Notes under the pieces: model-generated | Told to the model about the DNA's origin: nothing | The model's input: only the letters and a program-made list of their open reading frames with translations | Database searches by the model: none | Shown here: positions 12,445 through 25,180 of the stretch, piece after piece | Layout of the letters: every line of letters starts with the position of its first letter | How positions within the stretch are numbered: the stretch's first letter is position 1 | Made by a program: the position numbers and the translations under genes | Source of the DNA: Cylicocyclus nassatus | Lineage: Eukaryota; Nematoda; Chromadorea; Rhabditida; Strongylidae | Direction: 5' to 3' | Length of the DNA stretch: 64,000 nt | Assembly: GCA_958299035.1 (NCBI GenBank) | Contig: CATQJL010000001.1 | Span: forward strand, 12,422,773-12,486,772

Positions 12445-13552
12445 ATGTTATATCCAAGTTGTTCTTACCACATCCTATTTACACATCCAGTCAATCAGTA
12501 TTTTGTTTGTTGTATTCTAAGTTGAATAGGATGTTGTTGATGAAGATTCTAAGTACTTTCAGTGTTCCGTGTAGCAGTAAAAGCGATCGCACTGGGTACC
12601 TGGCCTCAGTGCACAAATGTTTGTTTCGGATGGCCTACATGCATGGTGAATATGGTGCTTCCATCGCTAAAGCATAATATTGCACAATATTGCACAAATT
12701 AATTAGGCAGAAAAGTTTTGCTGAATTTTTAGATTTATTCAGTTATGCAAATTCGCTACAATCTTTGATCTTACAAAATGATTTTTCGCAAAAAGAACTG
12801 CATCATCATTGACGCAAAGGTGTGAAGACAGACAATATACCTCGAAACAGTGTTTCGCAGTTTATTTTTGATTTGTGTTGTAATCAAACTTTGAAAGTGT
12901 TGCTATAATACGGAAAAAAGCAAAGATTGCTACTGCCTCAATGCACTACAGTTACTGGAAAGCCGAAATACATATTGCGGTTTTCACTTCCAACGCAATG
13001 CTTAGCAGGATAAACAAGGGCCCCTTACAAGTGATTTGCACCCTTTTAATATTGAATCATCACTATGTTTTTCTTTAGCTTTAAGAAAAAAGAATAAAAT
13101 AAGCGCAGAAAGCGTCGATCACTCAGAATCACAAGAAAGCTTTCAATAATTCAAAAATCCATTAAAACGAAAATAAGCATTAGGGAATGCAGCCGTGTTG
13201 TAAACCTTTTGCAGTTGATCATCAAATAAGACATACATATTCTACTCCTTAATCGCTGACCCGAACTACGGAATTTGAGATTCGATACACTTCGTATCAC
13301 ATTGTAGAAGATATATCACTTAGCATAGTCGGAGTTCAAAGTGTCGACCAAAATGTACAAATGGCTTGTCAACGTGAAGACTTTCTGATCCGGACCAGCG
13401 CGAAATTGGCGGTGCGCGCACCATCACTGTGTTTTTGGTCTACGTCTACAGTATGCGAGTGTCGTTGTAGGACTCGTCTGTTCTGTCCTCATTCTCTTCA
13501 ATCTCTCACAAGGGATGTGTCACAATGCAACGGCCATTTGAGTTGAGATGGG

Positions 13553-14171
13553 TAATTAGGTAATTTTGAAGGTTAAATGTCAAGAAAGTGTTTGTGATTT
13601 TTGCTTTTTTGAAAATTTTTCAGGATGATAATGAAAAAAGGTAATTTTACAGGCTAAGGGCAAAACTTTTAGGACACCCCGATACTGCACTATCTAATGT
13701 ATGTCCGATTATCTCTATTTGGGCAAATAACGCCAAACCTTCACTATTTCTGCACTAATCCTTCTCTCCAGCATGCCATCGCACAGGGGATCCATCGATC
13801 TGTGGGCCGTTCTCCTTTTCTATCGGAACGATGCCTGCGACGTTTCCGATCATTCTTGAGACTCAGGCTCATTACCCCATTCATTCTGTTGTGAATGTTG
13901 TCTCACAAGTTTTACGCTTTTTTGTGCTGATTTTATGGATATCATTTTGGTCGTTCAATCGTGAAGAATGTTCAATCTACTAGGTTGAAACATAAGCCTT
14001 GGCAATTTCAAAAATTCAGAATTATTATCCATTTTTGCTATTTTGTTCAATCAATTTTGCAAAGAAAGCATGCCCGAGGAGCTTTGTACTGAACGTGTCT
14101 CCATTTCTTTTTCAATTTTTTGAATTTTTTTGACAAATTTGCAATATGTGCGGCATATAGCGTAAAGTATT
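13553..14171. other. Intergenic stretch, nothing recognised
   Basis: This is AT-rich sequence right of duplication copy 1 with no coding signal, tandem repeat or paired inverted ends that I could identify. Confidence 0.5.
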
Positions 14172-14189
14172 AGGTTGTTATAGTATGGA

Positions 14190-14893
14190 CGCCGGCCAGC
14201 TTCCCGTAGGTACCACCGCGGCGCATCGCATAGCAACGCGGGCCTGACTCGGACGCTTCTCATCTCACTTACGAACACGAAAGCATTTCTGCTTAAGAAA
14301 GGAGTGAAATAAAAAGTGGAAAATTCCTCTACGAAACTTGAGAAAAGCCAAGCATTAAGAGAACGTTTAAAATTTCCTCCAGCGATTAGACTCTAGTCAG
14401 TCTCATTGATGCTAGTATGACACTACCATGATGGGTGATAGAGACACCAAAAGCAGTCGAGGAACACTTTTAAAACGTTTTTTTTCTGCGGCCACAAAAA
14501 CTAAAAAGTTTGAGATCGAGAGCAGAATGTTAGAAGCAAAGCCTTAACGGCGCATTAAAAGGGCCTAGAAACATCCTTAATAAAAATCAATCGGTCATAG
14601 AGGCTTACTCTGTAATAGCAGCCATTGAAGAGACATCCTCATATACTAAATCCAAATCTTCACTATCGAGAATAAAAAGAGAGTGATTAAAAGCGCCTAA
14701 GTCTCTCAAGTCTCGTAAAACCCCACTAACGGCAGTTGTCGTGAGTTCTTTGCACCTAAGAGCTTTTACAGAATGGAACAAAACTTTGAGAGAGAAAAGC
14801 AAAAAAATCCAGTGGAGCTGAAACGAAAAGCGCACTAAAGGCATGCGCTGCGCACACGTCGCGGAGGTACCTATGGGAACCTGGCCGGCACTC
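14190..14893. mobile_element. Fold-back element, about 0.7 kb
   Basis: Inverted ends GCCGGCCAG-TTCCC-TAGGTACC near 14190-14222 and 14864-14893 enclose AT-rich DNA. The single reading frame inside on the minus strand resembles nothing known. Outer boundaries are approximate. Confidence 0.5.
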
Positions 14894-14993
14894 ACATGAG
14901 TTTTATTACATCAAACTAAAAAATCCTCATAATCTTGTCAAAGAATTTTTCCTTTCTTCCAAACCATGTAATGTTGCAGGTTTTTGATACATA

Positions 14994-15201
14994 CAGTATG
15001 CCCCAATCCTAACCAGGCCAAATTCGGCATGGCGGGAGTCCGCGCCGCGAGGGTTTCGCGCCACATCTGCGGCTGGCTACTCTGCTCTCTCCTCGATCTA
15101 TTCACTCTCTGCGACAGCGCGCGTGTGCAGCGCAATCCCCTAGCGCTGCGAGCGCGCAAATTCAGCCGACGGTTCGGCCTGATCCCGATTGGGACAGGCT
15201 G
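14994..15201. mobile_element. 208-bp TA-flanked MITE with CAG ends
   Basis: The ends CAGTATGCCCCAATC and GATTGGGACAGGCTG lie directly inside TA dinucleotides, as in Tc1/mariner-mobilised MITEs. The inside is unusually GC-rich and dense in CGCG compared with the AT-rich flanks. No coding capacity. Confidence 0.75.
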
Positions 15202-16417
15202 TATATACATGTCACACAAAAAAGTTGAATATTCGAATTTTGTGAAACTTTCATTAACAAATGTCCAATTTTGCTATTAGAGTGCTTGAACTTCCAGGGT
15301 GCCCAGTGGTTACTACCAATGCTCCTAGAAGTCGGATAGCCCTTCATCCCTTCCCCCTATATGCCAAATATGAGATCTTACCGAATTTTCTAGAGTTTTC
15401 CATAGGAAAACGAAGAAAGTGTGACAGAGCTTATGTAACAAACTAGTATTTGCAATGAAAAAATGTGCTTTTGAAAAGCTTATTTTGACATTTTTTGCAA
15501 GTTTTTCTCATTTTTTACGACCCTTATACTATAAACTTAGAGATGGTGACTGTTTCCTTATTTATATTAAGCTATTCCTTAGTCATTTTGAATGAGGAAC
15601 ATTGACTCCAATAGCTTTCTGATAAAGCACTAATCCACTGTCAATTTCACGCAGGAAGTTCTTGATTTCTATGAGTAATCAAGCCTGCTTGCATTCATCC
15701 TTCGTCTACCTTCCGTAAAAAGTGACTGAAAACCCGTGCTGTGTGCACACACTCTTCCTCCTCCTCCCCATGCGACAATTTTTCAAGCTTTCTACACCAG
15801 AATGTCAATATTTGACTCATATGGAATGTCTTGAAGTCCCTAACTTTGGCCAGACTTTCTTAGATTTAAATTTTCATGCAAATTATCCAAGCTTCTTCGA
15901 TGAAAAGTTCTTGTTTATTCTTGTTAGTTTGCTCTTTTACTAATGTGATACGAGTACTCAACTCCTGACGTTCCTTTCAACCTGTTCATGCTGCATTGAG
16001 TTAGGTACTTTAATTCACACATAGCTTATTCTTTGCTGTTATATCAATAAATCAAACGTTTCAATCGCTCACAAATAGCCCTTCCGCTAAATCGCTTCGT
16101 TTTGCTGTTGTGGAATGTTTTGGGCCTTGATATAGAGTGTTTTTCAATAAGAAATTTTCGTCTATTAGCTCTGAATTAAGTCTCAGATCTCAATTAACTT
16201 ACAGAATTCAGGGATAAAAAGTCGACTCTTAGGATATTTGTTTGAGAAAATGTTTGTTAGAGATTTATATTTAGATTTTGTTCTCATTGCATTGAACAAT
16301 CCGAATTGTTGATCGATGTAGGAAAGACCACAATATAAATCAGACAAACTGTAGAAAACAGCAAAACCAACATAGAGGTGCTTCTATGACTGGACTTATG
16401 AAATAGAAGCTAAAATA
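15202..16417. other. Intergenic stretch, nothing recognised
   Basis: AT-rich DNA with a few short open frames that lack splice context, family motifs or membrane pattern. No repeat structure noted. Confidence 0.5.
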
Positions 16418-17399
16418 TTAGGTTGTCCGGAAATTAATTTCCGTTTTGGCTTTCAACCGCAATAAGTCACAAACCTCTCATTTTTAAATAGGTTGCAAGG
16501 TACCATTCGATAGAGCAGAGAGAGCTGTACAAGGCGATAATCTCGCTTTAGCAACAACTCTAATACAGCTCGAGTTTTAAGCCAAAAGCTAAAAAGACCC
16601 TATTGCCCGAAAATTGAAAAAAATCGTAACTTAGTTTATAAGTATCTTATAAAAATTCTGACTCACTCACATAAACATTATCCACAAAAGGCATCTATAT
16701 GCGCCGTTGCCGTATTTTTTCCTCTGTTAGAAATCAAGAAAATGGAAATTTTCGTACATTTGCCAAAGTGATGCTTTGCCATCCCCACATAAGTGGTTGT
16801 ATACTACAGACCTGTAGAAGCACAAACTTAAATTTTCAGCTCTCTATAAGCTTTAGTTCTCAAGAAACGTGAATTTTAGCTTGAACCATCTGACTAGGGA
16901 AAACTATATTTGATATTACTCGAGAACTAAAGCTTGTAGAAAGCTGAAAATTTGCGATTGTGCTTCTACAGGTCTGTAGTATACAACCACTTATGTAAGG
17001 ACGGCAAAGCATCACTTTGGCAAATGCACGAAAGTCTCCATTTTCTTGATTTCTAACAGAGGAAAAAATACGGCAACGGCGTATATAAATGTCTTTTGTG
17101 AATAGTATTTACGTGAGCAAGCTAGAATTTTTGTAAGATTCTTATGAACTGATAAGTTAGTTAGTTGACAACTGACAAGTTGTGAGTTACGATTTTTCTC
17201 GATTTTTCGGGCAGTTGGGTCTTTTTAGTTTTGATCTTAAAACTCAAGCTGTATTAGAGTTGTTGCTAAAGCGAGATTATAGCCTTGTAGAGCTTGCTTT
17301 GCTCCATCGAAGGGTACTTTGCAACCTATTGAGAAATGAGAAGTTTATGACTTATTGCAATTGAATTCAAAAACGGACATCAATTTTCGAATAACCTAA
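16418..17399. mobile_element. 982-bp mariner-type palindrome
   Basis: The terminal repeats TTAGGTTGTCCGGAAATT and AATTTTCGAATAACCTAA lie inside TA duplications. Almost the whole element folds back on itself: sequences near 16790-16850 (TTGTATACTACAGACC) recur inverted near 16960-16990, leaving only a short centre around 16890. No transposase frame. It looks like a non-autonomous double-arm derivative of a mariner. Confidence 0.88.
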
Positions 17400-17865
17400 T
17401 AATTTTATTAGTATGTTGATCAACAGATAGCATTTTGTAGAATTAAAGTCGTTCTGCAGTTCTCCGTTTCATAGATCCTTGTATCCCTATGTTTGAACTT
17501 ATTTCTTTTACATTGCTCATCAGTCCCCTTTATCCGGCGAGGCTTGTTGTAATTGTCACAACTTTTCGTGGATCATGGAATGTTTCGTAAGTGTGCATTC
17601 TATGAGTGACGGAAGCATACGTCTCTTAAAGATTCTTTTTATCTTGAATGTGTGTTTGCATAAAAAAGATCCCCAATACCGTAAAAAGTTTTTGATAAAG
17701 CAAAATGATGGGCAATTTTGTAAAAAATTAACTGAATTGATATATAAGATACCATTCAAAGCTGAAATTCATTCCATCAATGGATAGTTCTGTATTTATA
17801 CAAAGTGGTCACCCATCAAGCATGAATTTTCCATCAAGCAAAGTTAATCATCGCTAATACGCATT

Positions 17866-19955
17866 TATTTACTTATTTATTTATTTATATGCACTCGAAG
17901 TGCGCCATCAAAAGAGAACACAGAAATTCAAACACAAGACTAACCAGTCACACAGTACATTTTGGTAGAGTTTGTTACCAGCTGGCCAGACCTCTACAGG
18001 TAGTAAGAATATCAAAAAAGGCCAAGGCAAAAGAAATCACATTGAGTAATGTAATGTAGTAACAATGTTTCGTCTGATATTAGCTGAATGCATAGGAGCG
18101 CCAGTAATTTATCAGCAAAAATATTACTCATGTCAGTGCAAATTGCTAGATATTCTATCAATTTTAGAAAATTCAAATTTTATTCCCGGAAAGCTTTGAT
18201 CTTAGGCATTTAATAATGTAGTAGTTTGCTGTAGTGCTCAAAATAACGGAGCATGATGTATTACCATGACAGATTACCGTCACCATAGATTATCATCACT
18301 TTCGAGTGGTCCGCATTGGAGGTACCATTTGATTCAACAGGCTTGGCATCGGCAGAGGCGAGGCTTCGTGACCTAATTAAGGCTAGGCAATGATCAGATA
18401 GCACTTGCGTGAGAGAAACGCAGGTGCGTCGCGGGCGCGAGCGGCCTCAATTAGATCACAAAACCCCGCCCTAATGGTGCCAAGCCAGTTGAATCAAAGG
18501 TTAGTACCTAGGCGTTATGGCTAGTCCACTCGTACCTAGGCTTCCATTACACTACCTACCGCCTCCACTTCCTCCGTGTTTGAACAAGATAAGCAAATTG
18601 AATGCGCGATCAAAGCTTCAAACAATGCAGACAGAGTAGATATAAGAATTTGCTATATTATATTAGGTGTCCTGCCTTGGAAAGTACTTAGTGCACTCAA
18701 TAATTTGATAAGTGACGAAATTAGGTTACTCAGAGAGGCATGGTCAGCTGGTACAGAATCAGGAGAAAAAAGATTGTAATAGTGTGACCAGCCAGCACAG
18801 CAATCACAGTATACAAAGATCTATGTCATGTCGAAGAACTGTATGGTCATAAATAGCCTTCACAAATGTCAGATAACATGCTGTATGAAACGATGACCCA
18901 TATGTAATCTTCCTACGTTAGCCAAGAGGCGAAATGGCATAAAACCATAAGACTGTAATTTTCGAATAATATAGAATACACCTAAACAATGAGAATTAAC
19001 ACAAATATGAATGCGAATCACCTTCAATAGCTTTAGTCAGCTCAATACTTTGCAGCATTTTTTTGAAACTCGAACTATTTTTGGCCGATAGCAACTTGGA
19101 AGGTAATCTTCTAAACCAGCGAGCACAGCGATAAAACAAAAAGTTGAAAAGTCCCGAATAATAGTATTTGCCAAGCCTGGGGTAATGGAGATTGAAGCCT
19201 CCCACTCTGCTACTTATTGGTCTGAACGCCCAAAAATCACTAGCTGGGAGGTCAATTTCTTTAAGCAAGACGCCAAAACAAAATGTTAAATCAGCATTGC
19301 CGTTGTTTTAGAGTTTTTAGCCTACTGAAATTGGGTCGTTTGTCATAATCAGGAATTGATGATACTTTTTAGAACGCAACATTCGAGAAAATACCATCCA
19401 GTGAAAATGTGTTGGACTTTTTCAAGCCTGATAATTCCTTTCGTTCGGCACGGATTCCACACTTGAGAGCAATATTCAAGGTGTAGAATTACACAAGCTT
19501 TATATAGTCGTAAAAGAACCACAGGATCACCGGAATGGATACATCGGAGTATTGCGAATAGAGTGGAATAAGCTTTTTTAATGATGTAGTCAATATGTGA
19601 AGTGAAATTCAACTGAGAATCAACATAAATGCCCAAATCTCTGACTAAGGAAGTAGCAACTAAAACACCCATTCACTACATAACTATATGGGTTGGTTTT
19701 TCCCACATGTAAATAAGAACATTTGTCAGAATTGAGAGAGAGGCCGTTACTCACAGCCCATCTATTCAATTTATGCTAACTGCAGAAAATTTTGCATTAC
19801 TGACATTACTGACATCGTTCTCATTGTAGCATGCGTATAACTTGATATCATCTGCATAGATTTGTACAGTGATTCCATTTACATTTAAATGCTTTTTCAT
19901 GTAATCAAGGCACGTTCAATCAACATCATGTGTGCTTCTAGCGCATATCTTTTAT
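17866..19955 (-). pseudogene. CR1/Jockey-like LINE remnant, reverse transcriptase 3' part
   Basis: The minus strand carries the RT palm motif YADD (QIYADDIKLYACYNEND, near 19840). Downstream are NGLSLNSDKCSYLHVGK (near 19700-19790), the thumb-side frame at 19349-19672 (VRDLGIYVDSQLNF, LEYCSQVWNP), and a C-terminal frame at 18996-19268 (FNLHYPRLGKYYYSGLFNFL). Frameshifts and gaps separate these pieces. The 3' end is likely the TAAATAAATAAG-type tail at about 17866-17891. The endonuclease half is absent, so this is a 5'-truncated dead copy. A MITE near 18310-18506 interrupts its 3' region. Confidence 0.8.
18310..18506. mobile_element. MITE with TTTGATTCAAC ends, copy a
   Basis: The ends ATTTGATTCAACAGGCTTGGCA and GTGCCAAGCCAGTTGAATCAA are inverted. 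The centre is GC-rich with CGCGGGCGCGAGCGG. The same element lies in opposite orientation at about 26501-26668. Confidence 0.75.
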
Positions 19956-20218
19956 ATACCATGAGTCAATACCAAATCACTCACTGCTGTGTAACTTGAC
20001 GAATAAAAGGCGTTTTGATTTTTGCCACATCATCTGCGCTAATCATAGAATTTTTTGCTAGTTTCCGGTCACAAATCGTGGAATTTTTTGCTAGTGTGCG
20101 GACGCAGTTCACGGACTTAATCGCTAATATAGCGTAGGTTTTTCTTGCTTTCGTGGGTTTAACGATCACAAGCACATGGAAGTGGGCCATTGTGCTCTCG
20201 TGTGCATCACTCCTGTGG

Positions 20219-21760
20219 CCGTATTCATCATTGATACCTTGAGGTAAATTCTACCTCCAGGTAGTTTTATCACTCATTATCAGCAAATACTCGTATTCAC
20301 AAAAGTACCCTCAGGTAAATTCTCAAGGTATATTTTACCTTGAGAATTTACCTCAAGGAGTTTAGTATTGAATGGAAAGTACCTTGAGTAAATTTTACCT
20401 CACGGTACTGTTATCACTTAAAATCCGTATTTATCAAACGGACTGCATTTACCTTGAGGTTCTCAATGCAACTTCTAACCCTAGCTGGAGGCAAGGTTAG
20501 AAGGGCCCTTACAGATCTATAGACTTTCGGAAGCTGGATTTTGCATGAGTAGTGCAGTAACGTATTTTAGGTCATTGTAGCAATTTTGCGAAATTTTGTT
20601 AAGATTATTGAGAGTTATGGGGTTGAGCGAACTTAAGACAAATTGACAGTCTATATTCTTAGAAACTTTATACATTTTAACAAACGCGGGAACGTGGATG
20701 GATGTAGTCATACGCAGGAGTTATTCTCTTTCACTTAATCATAAAGTCGAAGTTGCTTGATGAAACTACTTTGAAAACATCTTCAGAATTATTAGACATT
20801 ACGAAATGGTGACGTGTACTGCAACGTGACCCTCGATCCCGTTTCCTGACCGGTCATATCGGATTCTTTCAAAAAAAAGTTTGTATCTTCAATACACTGT
20901 TCCGCACTTTAGCAGAAAGAAAGAGCTAGCTTTTGAATGCAAAAAAATAGACAAATGTTTCTGGTTGGGCAGGAAAACTTTGTCTCAACTCTTCATTTAC
21001 TCACAACGCACACATGTGGATTGGAACATTTATAGCTTTGAGCAAAAAATATTCCCTAAACCCCGAAAGTGACCCATTAGGGAACCGTCTGTACATACTT
21101 TCAATGATGATGATTTTGAAGCTTTGAAGTCAAAACTTCACTACTTTTGGAATAATCGGGCCTGTGTGAACTAAAAAGAACTCAGAACGAGGCAAAAACA
21201 TTTGGCGGAATTTTGCGCACCTCAAAAATTGCAAAGCACTTGAAAAAACATTATGAAAACCTTATCAGCTAAGGCAGGTTTCAACTCAAACTTAAAGTGA
21301 CTATGAAAAAAAAAACTACTTTGACAACTTGGAAGCTTTTGTTAAGACTACTTTCTTGATAACCAAAAAGAACTTTTCCCAGAAAGGTAGGTTCCACTGT
21401 TGTAGAAACAATATCACGAATATAAAATCCGATTTGACAAGAAGCAATCAACTTCTTGTTGTTAGATAAACCCCCTTTGGGCTCGAAATAGTTGCTTATA
21501 TAGACTGTACAGTCTCAAAATCATTGGCTTAAAACTCTGAAACCGATATAGCAACATGTTCCTCGTGAAAATATCACGGAAATGCAAAGGAAAGCAACTT
21601 ACTGCAAGTGTGTCATGCCATGCTCCTTATATACGTCAGTCCTAATCATCTTGGCATAGGTGAATCTAACTTTGAGAGAGAGAGATTTTGATGAATACGA
21701 AAATTATACCTTAAGGTAAATTGTACCTTGAGGCACAATTTACCTTGTAGGTAAATTGTA
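20219..21760. repeat. Cluster of nested TACCTTGAGGTAAATT inverted repeats
   Basis: Repeated palindromic TACCTTGAGGTAAATT units occur at 20238-20470 and 21705-21755. The outer motif GGCCGTATTCATCATT at 20219 recurs inverted at about 25221-25236, next to another ACCTCAAGGTAAA unit. They may be ends of one or several nested elements. Coding signal is absent. Confidence 0.55.
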
Positions 21761-21815
21761 TTGCAGTAGGGTTCACTCTAATATCATCATTTTAGTTGGA
21801 AGCAGGGGAGGATGT

Positions 21816-24210
21816 GTCACAGGTGCGATAAGGTGAGAATGATTCCTCCAGGGTGAAGGGCGTCACAGTGGTCGCAGTCCCTCAGGGTGAAGGGTGTTTC
21901 AGTTGATCGAGAAATCATAAAATGCCGACCGGGGGGAGGGGGGGAGGAGAAGGTGATGGTGTTTTGTTATTTTCCAAATAAAAAATTATCATTTTAAATT
22001 CTCTGCCATCATTGGCTGTCTTTTTACCAAAATGTGAAAACTGCCCTATATGTTTTCAAAAATACCATAGAAGATGTGTATGCGAGAACATCTGTTTCGG
22101 GAAAGAGGTACAATTTTTAAGCATTTACGAATTTTTAAAAGGAGAAATTCGTAACTTTTGTAGATGAACAGCAACGTCAGCAAGGGGAATGTTTTTTCAA
22201 CCATCTTGTCTTCCGCTTTTTGAGAATTTTTAGTTTGCCTGGAGTCTGTTGAAAAAGTGCCTGGTGAAGAGTGTGGGTAGTGATTCCTGGATATTTACGA
22301 GTTTTTAGGATAGAAAAATGCGTAAGTTCTGGAGATGAACATCTTGAACACCTCGATGATCACCATTGAAACCGTCTCGTCCTCCGCTTTCAGAAAATAT
22401 TTACATTGCCTGGAGTCCGTTAAAAAAGTGCCCGGGTGAAAGGTGCTTTAGTGATTTCTGGAGATATTCGATTTTTTAACATAAAAAAATTCATAACTTT
22501 TGTAGATGAATGCTTTACGGCGAGATGGTCACCGTTGGAACCGTATCGTCCTCCGCTTTCAGAAATTATATACTTTGCCTGGAGTCCGTTGAAAAAAGTG
22601 CCCGGTTGAAGGGTGGGTGAGGCTTTTATAATGGGAGTGCTTAGGTAGACGTCTTTTTACAATGGTAAAAAAGCCTGTTCTTGAGCACTCCCATTATAAA
22701 AGTCTCTTCCACCCTTCACCCGGCACTTTTTCTGACGGAATCCAGGCGTAATGGTGACCATCTCAGCGTACAAGATGTTCATCAGCAGAAGTTCTTAATT
22801 TTTTTTATGTTAAAAACTCGAAAATCTTCAAAAATCACTAGGACACCCTTCACCCACGTACTTTTTTCAATGGACCCCAAACATAGTATATATTTTTTTG
22901 TAAGCGGAGGATGAGGCGGTTCCAACGGCGGCCATATCGGCGTACAGTATGTTCATCAACAGAAGTTATTAATTTTAAAAAAATCGAAAATCCTCAAAAA
23001 TTACTAGGCAAATCGTTCACTGCACTTTGTTGAATGGATATCAAACGCTCTATATAATTTCTGAAAGCGGAGGACGAGACGGTTCCAATGGTGGCCATAA
23101 CGGCCGTACAAGATGTTCAGCTACAGAAGTTATGTATTTTTTTATGTTAAAAACTCGAAAATCTCCAGAAATCATTACTCACACCCGTCACCAAGCCCTT
23201 TTTTCAACAGACTCCTCCTTTCCCACACATAAACAATTCACGTAAAATATCTTCTTTGCTTAACCTTACCTCACTGTAGAATATTCTTCTCGGCTTTTGG
23301 TGAAGGGGGTGGGTGGAGGACTATACAGGGTGTTCCAAAAAGATGTGCACACTGTTTGATTGCTAATAACTCTCTTGCTTCCATGTCTTTCGCCGAGCTT
23401 AGGGTACCATTCTTTAGAGCGAGGATAGACTTAGATTTACAGTATGGGGCGACTTATCAGCGGCTCTTTAACACTGTAGGATTACGGTGAGAATTTCGAC
23501 TAGGATTTTTAAGCCATTGAAAGCCTATTAAGCCTTATAAAGAAAGCCAAACAAACCAGAAACTCTTGAGCTGGAAAAATTGAAGATGCTGATTCTGAAT
23601 CTGAAAATTGCACGTCAGTACATTGTTTCTTTCATGAGTTATTTCAAATTTAGAGTAACAACTGATTTTCCATTTTTGTCAGAAATGTCTATACGCCATC
23701 AAGAAAGCTCGAAAAACTGGTGGAAAGTCATGCAGTGAAATCAAGACGCGTGAAAAACTTGCTACACAAATTTTTAGATTTTTGCGAAATTATTTCATCG
23801 ACAGGCCTATTCCACAGTGACGCTATATGCTGAAAGTTCATACCGTCATCATACAGTAACGAAGAGTGATTGGTGATACGCTCCGCTTTGAAAATCTAAA
23901 TTTATCCTCGCTCTACAGAATGGTACCTCAAGCTCGGCAAAAGACGTGAAAGCAAGAGAGAAATTAACAATCAAACAGTGTACACATCTTTTTGGGACAC
24001 TCTGTATGTCGCCGAAAAAGTGCGGTCCCCGCGGTCATTTGCGACAAATACGCACCCTTATACATGCGCGGACATGCGTTCCTGCAGGGAATCCGCGCGG
24101 AACTCTTCCAAATTCGGCGACATACAGTCCTCCATCCGAAGGGGGTCATCTTGGTCCCGGCCAGGGGTGAAGGGAGGGTGGGAAAATTCTCACACTATCG
24201 CATCTGCGAA
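21816..24210. mobile_element. Foldback-like element, copy a (between the duplications)
   Basis: The ends CAGGTGCGATAAGGTGAGAAT and ATTCTCACACTATCGCATCTG are inverted and flanked by similar 8-9-bp strings (ATGTGTCA / ATGTGTTA). Each arm is built of several imperfect tandem units of roughly 150-190 bp carrying GGAGTCCGTT, CGTCCTCCGCTTTC and AGATGAACAT. The units run one way before about 22650 and the other way after it. A 679-bp TA-flanked MITE sits in the right arm. Tandem-unit inverted arms plus a 9-bp duplication match the Drosophila Foldback plan (Mutator-type targets). Confidence 0.75.
23326..24004. mobile_element. TA-flanked MITE, GTGTCCCAAAAAGATGTG family, copy a
   Basis: Inverted ends of more than 100 bp begin CAGGGTGTTCCAAAAAGATG and end in CATCTTTTTGGGACACTCTG, between TA dinucleotides. 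No transposase frame. A second copy lies at 31649-32355. Confidence 0.88.
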
Positions 24211-25180
24211 ATGTGTTAAATAAAATCAGTTTCTTTTTCTAAAGGACGGCCAAATTTACCGAAAAGAACTCCGAAGTGTCCAAAAACGCCGAAAAGCATT
24301 GAAAGCGGCCAAAAGCGCCACGCAAAAGCCACAAGCTCCTAAAAAATCACTGTGGTCTGCAAGCTTGAAGTTATTGACACGGTCAAGTTCTTTTTTTATT
24401 TTTTTCGTGGCAATTATCGTTTCAGACTTTAGAAGAGGCCAAGTAACAGGTAAATAATGCACAACCAAACAGGGTAAGAACCTTTCAGCTTCAAAAACTA
24501 AACTTACATAAACTTCTTGAGCACTAAAAAACAGTGATTATAATGTGACGGCGTGGTTATCCAACGATGTTTTGGTAGTTATGCAATCTCATAACCGAAA
24601 TCTGCCAGTTAAAGTGATTGGTATTACATTTCAGCTTTTTCGGGTTTTACATCCGAAAAGTTTTTCCTTCCCAGTGGCAGGACCTTCCAAGAATTTATGT
24701 TTTGATCCTACAATTCTTCAAAAGAGAAACCGGTGTTTTGTGCACTATGCGAACCAATTTTTGAAGTAATGCCATCTTTACGACAGACCCACTTGCAAAC
24801 TTTGGTTCGAATGCAAAGAATTCAACAAAGTTACACTATTGCAAAGTTGGGCTGAAAGACTTTGCGACAATCTGTACATATTTCTGAGGCCATTGCAACT
24901 TGCTATCCTCCGCTTACAAGTTCAAAATGTGCGAACTCATGTTTTGTCAAAATATGTAGTTTAAACAAAGAAAATGGCCACAAATTCCCTTTGATTTTTT
25001 AAGACCTGAGACATTCTCATTTATCGTATCCAAACATGTAAGGGTACTTCGAACCGTCTCCCTGTCAAAACATGTCATCTCGGGCCCGAAGGACACGATT
25101 AGCAATAAATTTTGTCCTAGCAAAAGTTCTGTTGGCTATAAAAAACCTTATGCACCGCTACGACGTGATAGCGTGCTCAA
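24211..25180. other. Intergenic stretch, nothing recognised
   Basis: A frame at 24545-24769 is open but has no splice context or family motif. No repeat structure was noted until the TACCTCAAGGTAAA units near 25185. Confidence 0.45.

Larger units (their letters stand above)
891..13552 (+). repeat. Segmental duplication, copy 1 (carries spinster gene 1)
   Basis: This 12.7-kb block is repeated in the same orientation at 28321-53105. The left edge is the shared string AATAACGATATTT followed by CGATGAATATC. The right edge is lost after a shared stretch ending in GAGATGGGT. Colinear similarity covers upstream DNA, all 15 exons of the spinster gene, its introns and about 1.1 kb of 3' flank. Copy 1 has its own insertions that copy 2 lacks: a 24-bp-arm hairpin at 1275-1326, a TCAA-flanked end beginning AGGCAGCGTCC at 2900, a CTAG-ended element at 3681-4082, and palindromes at 7617-7965 and 8101-8389. 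The region 891-5000 holds no recognisable exon apart from this duplicated, repeat-rich sequence. Confidence 0.9.
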
